This document shows, piece by piece, positions 20,084-30,412 of a stretch of 64,000 bases of DNA. The DNA is from Buttiauxella warmboldiae. Its GTDB lineage: Bacteria; Pseudomonadota; Gammaproteobacteria; Enterobacterales; Enterobacteriaceae. Where the stretch lies: positions 21,230-85,229 of the forward strand of contig NZ_RPOH01000004.1 of assembly GCF_003818135.1 (NCBI RefSeq), written 5' to 3'. The translations under genes and the position numbers were made by a program. Within the stretch, counting starts at the first letter, position 1, and every line of letters starts with the position of its first letter. Under the pieces are notes generated by a model. The model ran no database searches and was not told where the DNA came from. It was given only the letters and a program-made list of their open reading frames with translations.

Positions 20084-20105
20084 AAATGTATTTTAGATGC
20101 ATTTT
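20083..20105. promoter_or_regulatory. NsrR-type operator in front of tehB
   Basis: Two inverted 11-bp halves separated by one base: AAAATGTATTT (20083-20093) and AGATGCATTTT (20095-20105). The left half matches the NsrR half-site AARATGYATTT at 11 of 11 positions and the right half, read as its complement, at 10 of 11. It directly abuts the minus-strand -10 TATAAT (20083-20078) of the tehB promoter. NsrR is the nitric-oxide-sensing Fe-S repressor; teh genes have been placed in its regulon in enteric bacteria. Confidence 0.7.
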
Positions 20106-20180
20106 ATGCGAATGCGCCGCAGAACGCTACACTGGGATTAATCTGCCAGGCTTTAAAAGGACACTCTGCGGGGTATAGCA

Positions 20181-21110
20181 ATGAATAAGTATCAACTAAC
20201 GGGCGATTATCGGCTGCACGATTATCAGGCCGATGGCAAAAAACAGCAGGTCAAACTCTGGCAGGTGGTAGCGTTATGCGATTTCAACGATGTTAAAGCC
20301 GGGCAGCTCGGCGGCTGGATTGAATGTGAAGACAATCTTAGCCAGCGCGGAAACTGCTGGCTTTATGGCAGCGAAAGCGTGGTTTATGGCGGCTCAAGCG
20401 TTGATGATGACGCGCAAATCCACGGAACATCGACGCTTTGTCACCGGGCGCATATCAGCGGGAAAAGCGTAGTTAAAGAGTCGCTGGTCAGCGGCGAATG
20501 CCGTATTTACGATGCGGCCCGCATTCTTAACGGCAGCCAGATTATTGCCGTCCGTGGCTTAACCGCCGAGCGCGATAAAGTGCTGCAAATTTATGGTAAC
20601 GCCACGGTCAACGCCTCACGCGTGGTGCACCAGGCCCAGATATTTGGTCACGCCGTGGTGAATCATGCTTTTATTGAGCACCGCGCCGAAGTCTTCGGCC
20701 AGGCCATTCTGGAGGGCAATGACGAAAATAATGTCTGGATTTGCGACTGCGCCCGCGTGTTTGATCGCGCGCGCATTATTGCCGGGCGCGGCGACGACCA
20801 GATCCCCACCATTCGTTATTCTTCCCAGGTCTATGGCAACGCGCTGATTGAAGGCGACTGCCTGCTTAAACACCAGGTCCATATTTTCGATAACGCCACG
20901 CTTATCGGCGGCCCTATTCAACTGGATAATCAAGTGCACATTTACGGGCAGGCACGAGTCAGCGGAAACGTGCTGATAGAAAATAACGTACAGGTTTACG
21001 ATAAAGCCGCGGTGGATGGCCTGGAGGGCGAGCCGATCCATATTCGCGGCATTAAGGATATTAATGGCGAACAACGCGTTACGCGTTCGCCATTTTATGG
21101 CGTGTTCTGA
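20181..21110 (+). CDS. ydcK: YdcK, left-handed beta-helix (hexapeptide-repeat-like) protein
   Basis: 309 residues similar to E. coli YdcK (326 residues), with the start MNKYQLTGDYRLHDYQADGKKQQVKLWQVVALCDFNDVKAG and the GGWIECEDNLSQ segment. From residue 50 on it is a run of short repeats such as IYGNATVNASRVVHQAQIFGHAVVNHAFIEHRAEVFGQAILEG, the pattern of left-handed beta-helix acyltransferase-like folds. Its substrate is unknown. It is divergent from tehB and overlaps the 3' end of rimL by 16 bases. The last ten codons are inside that overlap. Confidence 0.88.
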   Translation: MNKYQLTGDYRLHDYQADGKKQQVKLWQVVALCDFNDVKAGQLGGWIECEDNLSQRGNCWLYGSESVVYGGSSVDDDAQIHGTSTLCHRAHISGKSVVKESLVSGECRIYDAARILNGSQIIAVRGLTAERDKVLQIYGNATVNASRVVHQAQIFGHAVVNHAFIEHRAEVFGQAILEGNDENNVWICDCARVFDRARIIAGRGDDQIPTIRYSSQVYGNALIEGDCLLKHQVHIFDNATLIGGPIQLDNQVHIYGQARVSGNVLIENNVQVYDKAAVDGLEGEPIHIRGIKDINGEQRVTRSPFYGVF

Positions 21111-21676
21111 GAGCCGCCCGGTGACTCAACAATCCGCCCATAGATGTTCTGGTCGTGAAACTTACCGTTTAAATACTCGGCCTGTTTCAGGCGTCCTTCA
21201 AGGGCGAAACCATTACGCAGCGCCACCTGGTTGCTGGCGGTATTGCTGACAATACATTTAATCACGAAGCGGCGAGCCAGCCCTTCGCGGGCATATTTGT
21301 CAATCGTCGCGGCCAGCGCGCGCGAAATAATCCCCTGCCCGATAGCCTCTTGATCCAGCCAGTAACCGATATAAGCGGTTTTATTGGTTGGCTCGACCTG
21401 GTTAAATGAAAATACGCCAACCATTTTTTGATGCTGGAAAATCAGGAACATTTTCGCGTAGCCGCGATGGTGCAAAATGTAGTTGCCCTGCGCCATTTTG
21501 CGCGAGTCTTCAACCGACAATACGTATTTAGGCCAGTCCATCGCCGTTTGTAGCCAGGCTTTGTTCTTCCGGACCAGGGTAAAAATCTCATCAACGTAGC
21601 GTTCATGAATGGAGTGAAGCGTGATATTGCCCTCAAGCTTAATCACATCGTCCTGCCAGTTGTCAGAATCCCGCAC
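21095..21676 (-). CDS. rimL: RimL, ribosomal protein bL12 N-terminal acetyltransferase
   Basis: 193 residues from a GTG start at 21676, supported by AAGGAGA about seven bases upstream. The GNAT fold is visible: LDQEAIGQGIISRALAATIDKYA is the acetyl-CoA binding motif A, and VSNTASNQVALRNGFALEGRLKQAEYLNGKFHD is the family C-terminal part. E. coli RimL (179 residues) acetylates the N-terminal Ser of bL12, turning it into L7. The protein has about ten extra residues at each end. Convergent and overlapping with ydcK. Confidence 0.92.
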   Translation of the reverse strand: MRDSDNWQDDVIKLEGNITLHSIHERYVDEIFTLVRKNKAWLQTAMDWPKYVLSVEDSRKMAQGNYILHHRGYAKMFLIFQHQKMVGVFSFNQVEPTNKTAYIGYWLDQEAIGQGIISRALAATIDKYAREGLARRFVIKCIVSNTASNQVALRNGFALEGRLKQAEYLNGKFHDQNIYGRIVESPGGSQNTP

Positions 21677-21850
21677 CTGTTCTCTCCTTGTTTAACGCTG
21701 TGGAAAATAATGGGGCAAAAACTGATTTCCGCAATCAACACCAAAAGTCGCATAGAAATTCATGATCAAGAATCGTTTATGCAATCAGCAAGTCGTTCGA
21801 TGGCTCGCTGCACGGTGATATCCTTGAGACGAAAAATAGACAGATAACGC

Positions 21851-21874
21851 TAAAAAGCTCCATCCGTGGAGCTT
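21851..21874 (-). terminator. Intrinsic terminator after opgD
   Basis: Read on the minus strand: AAGCTCCA, a CGGA loop, TGGAGCTT and then TTTA. The plus-strand arms are 21855-21862 and 21867-21874. It lies seven bases after the opgD stop. Confidence 0.8.
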
Positions 21875-21880
21875 CTGGAG

Positions 21881-23536
21881 TTACTTCATAATGCGGTCAT
21901 CAACGTATTGACGTTTGTCCGGTGCGGGCGGGAAGTAGTGATACAGCCAGGTTTCACTGATGGCATCGCCCTGGCAGCGCAGGAACATGCGCATATCTAC
22001 CGGATCGGTGGAGTCGTCCGTTGGATACCAGTCGAACAAAATGCGATAACCGTCGAATGGCTCGACATACAGAATTTCAATTTGACGCGCTTCGCCGTTA
22101 GACAGGGTAATCACCGGCTCGATACCCTTCGGTGCCGCGACTTTCAAATCCCCGCCGATAAAATCAATGGCGAAACGGCGTGACCATTTATCCGGGAAAT
22201 GCTCGCCTGGCGCCCAGCCTTCCGGGAAGCTACCCATACCGGTACGCGTGGCGTAAACCCGCGCCAGCGGCGACTGGATGGGCGGCAAACCGCTCCAGTA
22301 CAGACGGTATTTAAACTCCAGCTTGTCACCGGCTTTGACCGTTTTTTCCGGCTGCCAGAAGCAGACGATGTTATCGAGCGTTTCACCGGTCGTTGGGATT
22401 TCCATCAGGCCAATCGTGCCCTTGCCCCACTTGTTCAGCGGCTCCACCCACAGGCTTGGACGCTTGTTATACCAGCCCATAATGTCCTGGTAGTTAGCAA
22501 ACTCGTGGTCGAGCTGCAGCAACCCAAAACCTTTCGGGTTGTTGTCGGTATAGGCGTTGAACTGCAATTTCTGCGGATTGTTCAGCGGACGAGTCACCCA
22601 TTCACCGTTGCCGCGCCACATCGCCAGGCGATCGGAGTCGTGGATCTGCGGGTGAATGGTGTCGCACATCCGGCGTTCGTTGGTGCCGCAGGCAAACATA
22701 CTGGTCATCGGCGCGATGCCCAACTGCTTGATATCTTCACGCGCATACAGGTGATTATCGACATCCATCACCACGCGCTGCGCTTCACAATTGATGGTGA
22801 ATTTATACGCCCCGGTGACGCTGGCGCTATCGAGCAGAGCGTAGACCACAAATTTGGTGTCGCCCGCTTTCGCGGTTTCAAACCAGAACGAAGTGAAGTC
22901 CGGGAACTCTTCAAGCCGATCGGTATAAGTGTTCACCGCCAGCCCGCGTGCAGACAGGCCATATTGATAAGTGCTATCGACCGCACGGAAGTAACTCGCA
23001 CCGAGGAATGAAACCACGTCGCGGCGCGCCAGCTCTGGCGCTTTGAAGGCTTTAAAACCTGCAAAACCAAGATCGATCTGGCCTTCGAGTTGTTTGGTGT
23101 CAACGCCTGCATCGTTATAGTTGAACAGCTCAGGACGGAAGTGAATTTCACGCGCCTGATGGGATGCAGGATCAACAGAGAACATGCGCACACGGCGGCG
23201 GAAGCCCATGCCAACGTGGAAAAACTGCACGTCGAGCTGGCGGTTTTCGATGTTGTTCCACAGCGAATGCTCGGCGTCATATTGAATCGCGTTATAAGCC
23301 TGCGGCGTTAAGTTTGCCAGCGTCTCTGGCAGCGGGCGCGGTTTGCCGACCCACGGTTTCTTCGACAGGTCGTGGGCCATGGACTGCAGCACGGCGAAAT
23401 CGAATGCGGTAGTGCGTCCATCGGCAATTTCAGATTCGGCTGCATAGGCTGCGCGTGAAAAGAGTGTGGCAATTGAGGTGGTGCCGCTGACTGCGGCGAG
23501 AGCCATTGAGGCTTTGAGAAAACGTCTGCGGTTCAT
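21881..23536 (-). CDS. opgD: OpgD (MdoD), periplasmic glucan biosynthesis protein
   Basis: 551 residues, the length of E. coli OpgD. The N-terminus [18 protein letters not shown] with AAYAAES is a twin-arginine (Tat) signal, so the protein folds in the cytoplasm and is exported to the periplasm. The remaining protein is an OpgG/OpgD beta-sandwich family member ([61 protein letters not shown]) that shapes osmoregulated periplasmic glucans; the E. coli homologue has been characterised as a beta-1,2-glucanase. The small gene ydcH, which sits between opgD and rimL in E. coli, does not fit in the 204-bp gap here. Confidence 0.95.
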   Translation of the reverse strand: MNRRRFLKASMALAAVSGTTSIATLFSRAAYAAESEIADGRTTAFDFAVLQSMAHDLSKKPWVGKPRPLPETLANLTPQAYNAIQYDAEHSLWNNIENRQLDVQFFHVGMGFRRRVRMFSVDPASHQAREIHFRPELFNYNDAGVDTKQLEGQIDLGFAGFKAFKAPELARRDVVSFLGASYFRAVDSTYQYGLSARGLAVNTYTDRLEEFPDFTSFWFETAKAGDTKFVVYALLDSASVTGAYKFTINCEAQRVVMDVDNHLYAREDIKQLGIAPMTSMFACGTNERRMCDTIHPQIHDSDRLAMWRGNGEWVTRPLNNPQKLQFNAYTDNNPKGFGLLQLDHEFANYQDIMGWYNKRPSLWVEPLNKWGKGTIGLMEIPTTGETLDNIVCFWQPEKTVKAGDKLEFKYRLYWSGLPPIQSPLARVYATRTGMGSFPEGWAPGEHFPDKWSRRFAIDFIGGDLKVAAPKGIEPVITLSNGEARQIEILYVEPFDGYRILFDWYPTDDSTDPVDMRMFLRCQGDAISETWLYHYFPPAPDKRQYVDDRIMK

Positions 23537-23710
23537 GCCTGAAAATTGTCCTTAATTGTCGATGTATTTCGTCCCACCAGGAGCAGAACAGCGGCAAATT
23601 TATGCACGATTAAGACCGCACACTCTAGACAAAATTCACGACAAATCCAATCACCTGGAGCGAGCTTTACGCACCGGCGAACATTATTTTACTGTATATG
23701 AGAATTCGAT

Positions 23711-23736
23711 GAAAAAACGGCCCCAAAAGTGGGCCG
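23711..23736 (-). terminator. Intrinsic terminator after the binding-protein gene
   Basis: On the minus strand CGGCCC, a 7-base loop, GGGCCG and then TTTTTTC; plus-strand arms are 23718-23723 and 23731-23736. It follows the stop at 23754 by 18 bases. Confidence 0.85.
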
Positions 23737-23753
23737 CTTGATAATCAAAATAG

Positions 23754-24530
23754 TTACTTCACGGCGACATCAATACCCGGGAAATATTTTTTCGCAAGCG
23801 TAGTGATGGTGCCGTCAGCACGCACTTTGTCGATGGCCGCATCCAGCTGCTTTTTGGTCTGCTCATCGCCTTTGCGCAGGCCATAACCAATACCGCTGCC
23901 AAGAATAGTGTCGTCACTGACCGGTTGGCCGACAAAGCCAAAACCTTTGCCCTGCGGCTTGCTCAGGAAGCCTGCCTGGCCTGCGGCTGACATCACCAAA
24001 GACGCATCGATACGGCCGTTGAGCAAATCGCCCCAAGCCATATTCTGATCTTTATATGACACTACCGTAACGCCCGCTTTTTCCCAGTGCTCTTTGGCGT
24101 ACGTTTCCTGAATTGAGCCTTGCAGCACGCCGATGGTTTTGCCTTTCAGCCCTTCAGCCGTGGGCTCCATACCGCTGCCCAGTTTACCCACCAGCTGTGA
24201 AGGAATACGGTAGATTGGCTGGGTGAAATCAACGCTTTTGCGCCGCTGCTCGGTGATGTTCATCGCCGAGTTAATCGCATCAAACTTCTTCGCCACAAGT
24301 CCTGGGATCAGCGCATCAAAAGACGTTTCAACCCACGAACATTTCAGGTTTGCCGCTTTACAGATAGCGTTACCCAAATCGATATCAAACCCTTCGAGTT
24401 CGCCCGCCTGGTTACGGCTTTCAAACGGTGGATACTCAGCTTCCACGCCGTAGCGCAATTCGCCCGCCGCTGATGCCGCAAAAGAGGCACACATCCCGAC
24501 CAGTAAACCTAATGCATAAACTTTTTTCAT
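23754..24530 (-). CDS. Periplasmic amino-acid-binding protein (HisJ/ArgT-like), orphan
   Basis: 258 residues with a Sec signal peptide (MKKVYALGLLVGMCASFAASA, cut near residue 21). The mature protein is a family-3 solute-binding protein: ELRYGVEAEYPPFESRNQAGELEGFDIDLGNAICKAANLKCSWVETSFDALIPGLVAKKFDAINSAM, resembling the lysine/arginine/ornithine and histidine binding proteins, where the EGFDIDLG and MNITEQRR segments line the ligand pocket. Its ATG is 12 bases after the aminotransferase stop, so they form an operon. No permease or ATPase gene is near; it probably uses a transporter encoded elsewhere. The ligand is unproven. Confidence 0.85.
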   Translation of the reverse strand: MKKVYALGLLVGMCASFAASAAGELRYGVEAEYPPFESRNQAGELEGFDIDLGNAICKAANLKCSWVETSFDALIPGLVAKKFDAINSAMNITEQRRKSVDFTQPIYRIPSQLVGKLGSGMEPTAEGLKGKTIGVLQGSIQETYAKEHWEKAGVTVVSYKDQNMAWGDLLNGRIDASLVMSAAGQAGFLSKPQGKGFGFVGQPVSDDTILGSGIGYGLRKGDEQTKKQLDAAIDKVRADGTITTLAKKYFPGIDVAVK

Positions 24531-24542
24531 TATGACCTCGTA

Positions 24543-25712
24543 TCAGCGTGGCTTGAGCTGGCAAAGTGCCTGAGCACCTGCACGTAACGTAGCTTCATCT
24601 TTCGCAAATGACAAACGAATCAATTTGTTGTCTGTCCCGTCGGTATAGAACGCGGAGAGCGGAATGGTCGCCACGCCGTATTGGGTAATTAAACGCTTCA
24701 CCATTTCACCATCAGATTCATCACTGAAATGATCGAACTTCGCCAGCAGGAAGAATGAGCCGGCGCATGGCAACAGTTTAAACGGTGAGTCCACCAGCAA
24801 TGCCTGCATCAAATCGCGCTTGCGCTGATAAAACGCCGCCAGCGATAAATAAGTTTCCGGGTTCGCCATATATTCAGCAAACGCATACTGCATCGGTGTA
24901 TCCGCTGAAAACATCAGGAACTGATGCACTTTGCAGATTTCATTCATCAGTTCAGCCGGAGCCAGGCAGTAACCTACACGCCAGCCGGTCACGTGGAACG
25001 TTTTGCCGAATGACGAAACAATCACGCTGCGCTCGGCCAGCGCCGGATGCGTCGCCATGCCGTGATGGCGCTCGCCATCAAACACGATATGTTCATAAAC
25101 CTCATCGGAAAGAATAATGATATCGGTGTTGCGCGTCAGCTGCGCCAGCATCTCCAGATCCCGGGCGCTGAATACCTGCCCGCTAGGGTTATGCGGCGTG
25201 TTGACGATGATCATGCGGGTGCGCGGAGTAATGGCAGCGCGCACCTCATCCCAGTCGACGGTGAAATCTGGTAGCGCCAGTTTCAGGGCAACCGGCGTGG
25301 CACCTTGCAGGCGAACAATCGGCGCGTAGCTATCGAACGAGGGTTCGAAATAGATGACCTCATCGCCCGGATGCACTAACCCGCCGATCGCCGAATAAAG
25401 CCCTTCGCTGGCGCTGGCGGTAATTAAGATTTCATCGTCAACGTCATAATGAGAGCCGTAAAGCGTGGCGACCTTTTCTGCGATCAGCGTTTTTAACGGC
25501 CTGAAACCGCTCATCGATGCGTACTGGTTATGATTATCCTGCATCGCTTTGGTCACACCGGCAATAAGTTTGGGGTCCGGTGCAAAGTTTGGTGCGCCTT
25601 GAGAAAGGTTGATGGCGTTATGTTGCGCCGAGAGTTGGCCGATAACGGTAAAAATGGTGGTTCCAACATCCGGTAATTTTGAACGAAATTGCACCGGGGT
25701 TTGCATAGTCAT
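24543..25712 (-). CDS. PLP-dependent aminotransferase, YbdL-like
   Basis: 389 residues from ATG 25712, with AGGAG five bases upstream; the frame continues 33 codons further without support. It is a fold-type I class I/II aminotransferase: NQYASMSGFRPLKTLIAEKV, NTPHNPSGQVFS, ILSDEVYEH (PLP-binding Asp and Tyr) and SSFGKTFHVTGWRVGY with the Schiff-base Lys. The overall sequence resembles E. coli YbdL, a methionine/aromatic aminotransferase, but is clearly a distinct member, so the substrate is uncertain. First gene of the operon with the binding protein, divergent from a LysR gene. Confidence 0.85.
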   Translation of the reverse strand: MTMQTPVQFRSKLPDVGTTIFTVIGQLSAQHNAINLSQGAPNFAPDPKLIAGVTKAMQDNHNQYASMSGFRPLKTLIAEKVATLYGSHYDVDDEILITASASEGLYSAIGGLVHPGDEVIYFEPSFDSYAPIVRLQGATPVALKLALPDFTVDWDEVRAAITPRTRMIIVNTPHNPSGQVFSARDLEMLAQLTRNTDIIILSDEVYEHIVFDGERHHGMATHPALAERSVIVSSFGKTFHVTGWRVGYCLAPAELMNEICKVHQFLMFSADTPMQYAFAEYMANPETYLSLAAFYQRKRDLMQALLVDSPFKLLPCAGSFFLLAKFDHFSDESDGEMVKRLITQYGVATIPLSAFYTDGTDNKLIRLSFAKDEATLRAGAQALCQLKPR

Positions 25713-25759
25713 GGCCGCTCCTGTGAATGCGCGATTTGCATAACTATTCAATCCGTAAC

Positions 25760-25777
25760 CGGTTGCTACCACAACCG
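25760..25777. promoter_or_regulatory. Candidate LysR-type operator
   Basis: CGGTTG (25760-25765) and CAACCG (25772-25777) form a perfect 6-bp dyad with a 6-base spacer, in the 119-bp gap between the divergent aminotransferase and LysR genes. A second overlapping dyad, CAAC-N6-GTTG, starts at 25772. Confidence 0.4.
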
Positions 25778-25831
25778 AATTGTTGTCATAATAGCCATGC
25801 AAAAAAATCATAGCTCAGCGGAGAGCCTCTC

Positions 25832-26731
25832 ATGCGGCGCAACTTCCCTCTTAATACCGTTGATGCTTTTCTGGTCACGGCAAAACATCTCAATCTGACG
25901 CGCGCGGCTAAAGAACTCTGCCTGACGCAAGGCGCCGTCAGCCGTAAAATCTCAACCCTTGAAGAGTGGCTCGGTTTTTCCCTGTTTGACCGCCATGCCA
26001 GAGGCCTGCACCTCACCCCACAAGGCAGCGCCCTGCTTCCCGAATTACAACTCGCGTTTGAACATTTGCTGAATGTCGCGAGTGATGCCGCTCATCAACC
26101 GAGCGTTATTCGCCTCAAAGCCCCCACCTGCGCCATGCGCTGGCTGGTGCCGAAACTGGTGCAGCTGGAAAGCGCCTCGCCGGATATTCAGGTAGCCTTA
26201 ACCACCACTATTGAGCACGGCGTAAATTTCAACAACGAACCCTTTGATGCGGCGATTGTGTTTGGCAAACCTTCCAGCACCGCTACGCTGCTGTTTGAGG
26301 AGCGGCTAACGCCGGTAATCAGCCAGCAGCTGCTGGGAGACAGAGCGTTAACCACCGCGAGTCTGAGCCAGTACACCTTTCTGCATCCAACGCGCGATCG
26401 CACCGACTGGTCGCTGTGGCTGACGCATCATGCCGACATCCCCCCTGTCATGCAGAAAAATCAACACTTCGACACCATGGACCTGGCCATCAGCGCTGCG
26501 ATTCAGGGTTTCGGCATTGCGATTGCTGATGCCACCCTGGTGGCGGAAGATTTGCACCGTGGCCGGCTGGTGCAGCCGTTCGAGGGTAGCGTGAAGACGG
26601 GGGCATGTTATTGTCTGGCGCTGCGCGCTGGAGAAGAAAGCCACGCTGGGCTTGGGGCGTTTAAGCGCTGTTTGATGGCGTTGCGTGAACAGGAGCACAA
26701 TCCCATTCTGGTGGGTAACGTATTCCCTTAG
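25832..26731 (+). CDS. LysR-family transcription regulator (GcvA-like)
   Basis: 299 residues. The winged helix-turn-helix is at about residues 1-62: LNTVDAFLVTAKHLNLTRAAKELCLTQGAVSRKISTLEEWLGFSLFDRHARGLHLTPQG. The effector domain (about 92-290) has the GcvA/AmpR-like APTCAMRWLVPKLVQLESASPDIQV. It is divergent from the aminotransferase/binding-protein operon, which is the usual layout for a LysR protein and its target, so I infer that it controls that operon, perhaps in response to an amino acid. Not assignable to a named E. coli gene. Confidence 0.85.
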   Translation: MRRNFPLNTVDAFLVTAKHLNLTRAAKELCLTQGAVSRKISTLEEWLGFSLFDRHARGLHLTPQGSALLPELQLAFEHLLNVASDAAHQPSVIRLKAPTCAMRWLVPKLVQLESASPDIQVALTTTIEHGVNFNNEPFDAAIVFGKPSSTATLLFEERLTPVISQQLLGDRALTTASLSQYTFLHPTRDRTDWSLWLTHHADIPPVMQKNQHFDTMDLAISAAIQGFGIAIADATLVAEDLHRGRLVQPFEGSVKTGACYCLALRAGEESHAGLGAFKRCLMALREQEHNPILVGNVFP

Positions 26732-27060
26732 CCAATCAGCGCTTTCGCTTTGGCACGGATTTCAGCCAACTCTGCGGCACTAACTTTGCTCTTCTGCTCG
26801 ATTTTCCTTGCTCGCCAGTCCACGCAGGTGACCTGATCTGACAGAGCCACACCTTCCCGACTCGCGGTAATTTCAACCTCAAATGGATATCCCTTTGCTT
26901 TTGTTGTGCAAGGCACACACAGTAGCAGGCCCGTTTTGTTGTTATAGGCAAACGGGCTGAGTACCACAGCAGGACGATGGCCACCCTGTTCATGGCCTGC
27001 CACCGGGTCGAAATCGATCCAGATTACATCGCCTGCGTCCGGTACATAGCGAGAAACCAT
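26728..27060 (-). CDS. mazF: MazF-type mRNA interferase toxin
   Basis: 110 residues, against 111 for E. coli MazF, with MVSRYVPDAGDVIWIDFDP, QGGHRPAVVLSP and CVPCTTKAKGYPFEVE. The catalytic Arg29 and Thr52 fall at the same positions as in E. coli MazF, a ribosome-independent ribonuclease cutting at ACA. So the toxin looks active. Its ATG overlaps the mazE stop by one base (TGATG), giving translational coupling. The gene ends inside the last codons of the LysR gene on the other strand (4-base overlap). Confidence 0.92.
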   Translation of the reverse strand: MVSRYVPDAGDVIWIDFDPVAGHEQGGHRPAVVLSPFAYNNKTGLLLCVPCTTKAKGYPFEVEITASREGVALSDQVTCVDWRARKIEQKSKVSAAELAEIRAKAKALIG

Positions 27061-27305
27061 CAGAGTATTTCCTTGCCAACAGGTGCGCCAAAGTCTGCTT
27101 TCTGGTGCTGATTATCCTGGGTAATCCCCGCTAAGAGCGCATCTAGCGAATATTCTTTCGCCCTCACCGGGACAATAATGATATGACCATTTTCTACGGT
27201 AATATCCACCGTATCATCCACATTCAGACAGGCGGCTTGCATAATCGCGGCCGGAAGGCGAACTGAAGGGCTATTACCCCATTTTTTAATCACTGATTTT
27301 GACAT
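27060..27305 (-). CDS. mazE: MazE-type antitoxin
   Basis: 81 residues from ATG 27305, with GAGG six bases upstream. The AbrB/MazE swapped-hairpin DNA-binding part is MSKSVIKKWGNSPSVRLPAAIMQAACLNVDDTVDITVENGHIIIVPV, and the C-terminal part ending DFGAPVGKEIL is the stretch that occupies the MazF active site (E. coli: DWGEPKDKEVW). The antitoxin precedes the toxin as expected. In E. coli mazEF lies downstream of relA; here it sits between a LysR gene and ydcJ, so it has been gained or moved. Confidence 0.92.
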   Translation of the reverse strand: MSKSVIKKWGNSPSVRLPAAIMQAACLNVDDTVDITVENGHIIIVPVRAKEYSLDALLAGITQDNQHQKADFGAPVGKEIL

Positions 27306-27457
27306 TCGAGGCCTCATATGTTGATACGATTGTAGCAACGCTAATTCATTCCTTATCGAGTGTCAATAATGTATCTACACCATAAGCTTTAGCCATTGAC
27401 GAAAGCATTCTGGTTTAAAGGCCGCCATGGCGACCTTTACCGGAAGAGTTATCAAGG

Positions 27458-28801
27458 CTACAACAATCCACAGCGCTTTTTACTGCGGTCAGAAGCCTGC
27501 TGGTACAGCTCAAACTCATTGGCCACCGGTGCGCCAAGGGCTTCTTCAAATGCCGCGCGGCTGGCATGGCCGTGGCTGCGTACCCCGCCTTCGCTCCCCA
27601 GGTTCGACTGGAAAATCCCCGCCGCGCTCACCGGCAGGAAATCTTCATACACGATCGGCTGAGCCACCAGCCAGCCGCGTTCAATCAACGGTTGCGGATC
27701 GTCACCCGGCTTGATGGACTGACGGTGCATCTCTCCCACAGGCGTTAAGCGGTAGCGGAAATAGGCCAGCCCCTGGCTGCGCATCAGCGTTTCGCTGTCC
27801 GGCAGGCGGCTGAACACCTGCTGCAAATGTTGCTGATGGCTAAAGTTATCCTCTCCGTTTCCCGCCTCACCGAGTAATTCATCATACAGCGCGCGCCCTT
27901 TTGGGGTTAACGCCACGCCACGCTGCTCTATTTCACCGAAGCGGGCAGTATGGGTGCCATGATGCACTCCGGCAAAAATAATCGGCTCCTCCAGCGCTTT
28001 AAAACTGGTCTGGCGTAACAGAATGGAGAAAGTACGGCGCGGCGGGCCTTCGATAATCGCTTTGGGCGCAATACCATATTCCGGCATCAGCGCCTGTACG
28101 CGGTCGATATCCAGGGTGCGCGGCGTCAGATGGTTAATGTGGCAGCCACGGAAACAGACCACGTCAGCAATCAGACGGTGCTGCTGGTGGAAGGCCTGGT
28201 AAGTTTGGCTATCTACCGTAGCATGGCGGTGCCAGCGGAACGTTTCCAGCACCTGCTGAATAAATTCGTCGGCCTGCGGTTCGCTGAATGCTCCCTGCTG
28301 GTCGTAAATATCCAGCAGCGCCCGACAGCGTGGAGTGAAAATATCGCGTTCGGCAAGAATAGCCGCAGCGGTTTTGCGCAGTTCCACATCTTCAATCAAC
28401 TCAAGACGCAATAAGGAGGTGAAAATGCGGAATGGATTACGAGCGAGTGCCGCATCGTCAATCGGACGAAACGCCGTGGAATGCACGGGCACGCCCGCCT
28501 GCGAAAGATCGTAATAGCCGACCGGAAACATCCCCATAATCGCAAACACGCGCCTTAGCGTCGCCAGCTCTTCCGCTTTGCCCACCCGAATAGCGCCGTG
28601 ACGTTCCACATTCAGGCGCGCCAGCTCATCGGCATTTTCTAACTGCTGTTGCAGATCGGGGCTGTTTTCTAACACCGCCAGATTGACGTCAGCCACTAAC
28701 TCTAACAAAGTGCCGTATTGAGGCACCTCTTGCTGGTACATCGCCGACATGGCGTGTGAAAATTTTTCCCGAAGCTCATCAGCCGTGATGTTATTCGCCA
28801 T
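27458..28801 (-). CDS. ydcJ: YdcJ, DUF1338 2-oxoadipate dioxygenase/decarboxylase-like
   Basis: 447 residues, the same as E. coli YdcJ. The DUF1338 family includes HglS of Pseudomonas putida, an Fe(II) enzyme with a VOC-like fold that turns 2-oxoadipate into D-2-hydroxyglutarate in lysine breakdown. Probable metal ligands lie in NVERHGAIRVG near residue 70, RGCHINHLTPRTLDIDRV near 220 and the later YEDFLPVSAAGIFQSNLG segment. AGGAG lies nine bases before the ATG. The activity of the enteric protein is inferred. Divergent from pcaH across 253 bp. Confidence 0.88.
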   Translation of the reverse strand: MANNITADELREKFSHAMSAMYQQEVPQYGTLLELVADVNLAVLENSPDLQQQLENADELARLNVERHGAIRVGKAEELATLRRVFAIMGMFPVGYYDLSQAGVPVHSTAFRPIDDAALARNPFRIFTSLLRLELIEDVELRKTAAAILAERDIFTPRCRALLDIYDQQGAFSEPQADEFIQQVLETFRWHRHATVDSQTYQAFHQQHRLIADVVCFRGCHINHLTPRTLDIDRVQALMPEYGIAPKAIIEGPPRRTFSILLRQTSFKALEEPIIFAGVHHGTHTARFGEIEQRGVALTPKGRALYDELLGEAGNGEDNFSHQQHLQQVFSRLPDSETLMRSQGLAYFRYRLTPVGEMHRQSIKPGDDPQPLIERGWLVAQPIVYEDFLPVSAAGIFQSNLGSEGGVRSHGHASRAAFEEALGAPVANEFELYQQASDRSKKRCGLL

Positions 28802-28926
28802 AATGTCGTACTCCTGTGAATATTGCTCAAAGAGTAGAAGGCAGGACGGGCTTCAGGGCGAAGAATTTTCGTTTTGTGATCGACTATACAACCCCCAGGC
28901 TATAAGTAATGCTTCCTGCATTTTAC

Positions 28927-28942
28927 ATAACCAAAAGATATG
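28927..28942. promoter_or_regulatory. Possible PcaQ half-site upstream of pcaH
   Basis: ATAACC-N4-GATATG: the left half is identical to the PcaQ motif ATAACC-N4-GGTTAA described in rhizobia, the right half fits poorly. It is about 112 bases before the pcaH ATG, in the ydcJ-pcaH gap. Confidence 0.25.
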
Positions 28943-28973
28943 CAAAGCCACGCTTAAATTCACTTTAAATTAA

Positions 28974-30412
<1,439 letters not shown>

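Noticed and set aside
22199..23011. 270-codon open frame on the plus strand
   Set aside because: It lies fully antisense to opgD, whose protein match is beyond doubt. Such long antisense frames arise from codon bias in GC-rich genes; no ribosome site or family resemblance was seen.
27411..27440. Terminator for ydcJ around AAAGGCCGCC/GGCGACCTTT
   Set aside because: The stem has a mismatch, an almost loop-free centre (CCATGG) and only three T on the minus strand, so it was not listed as a terminator.
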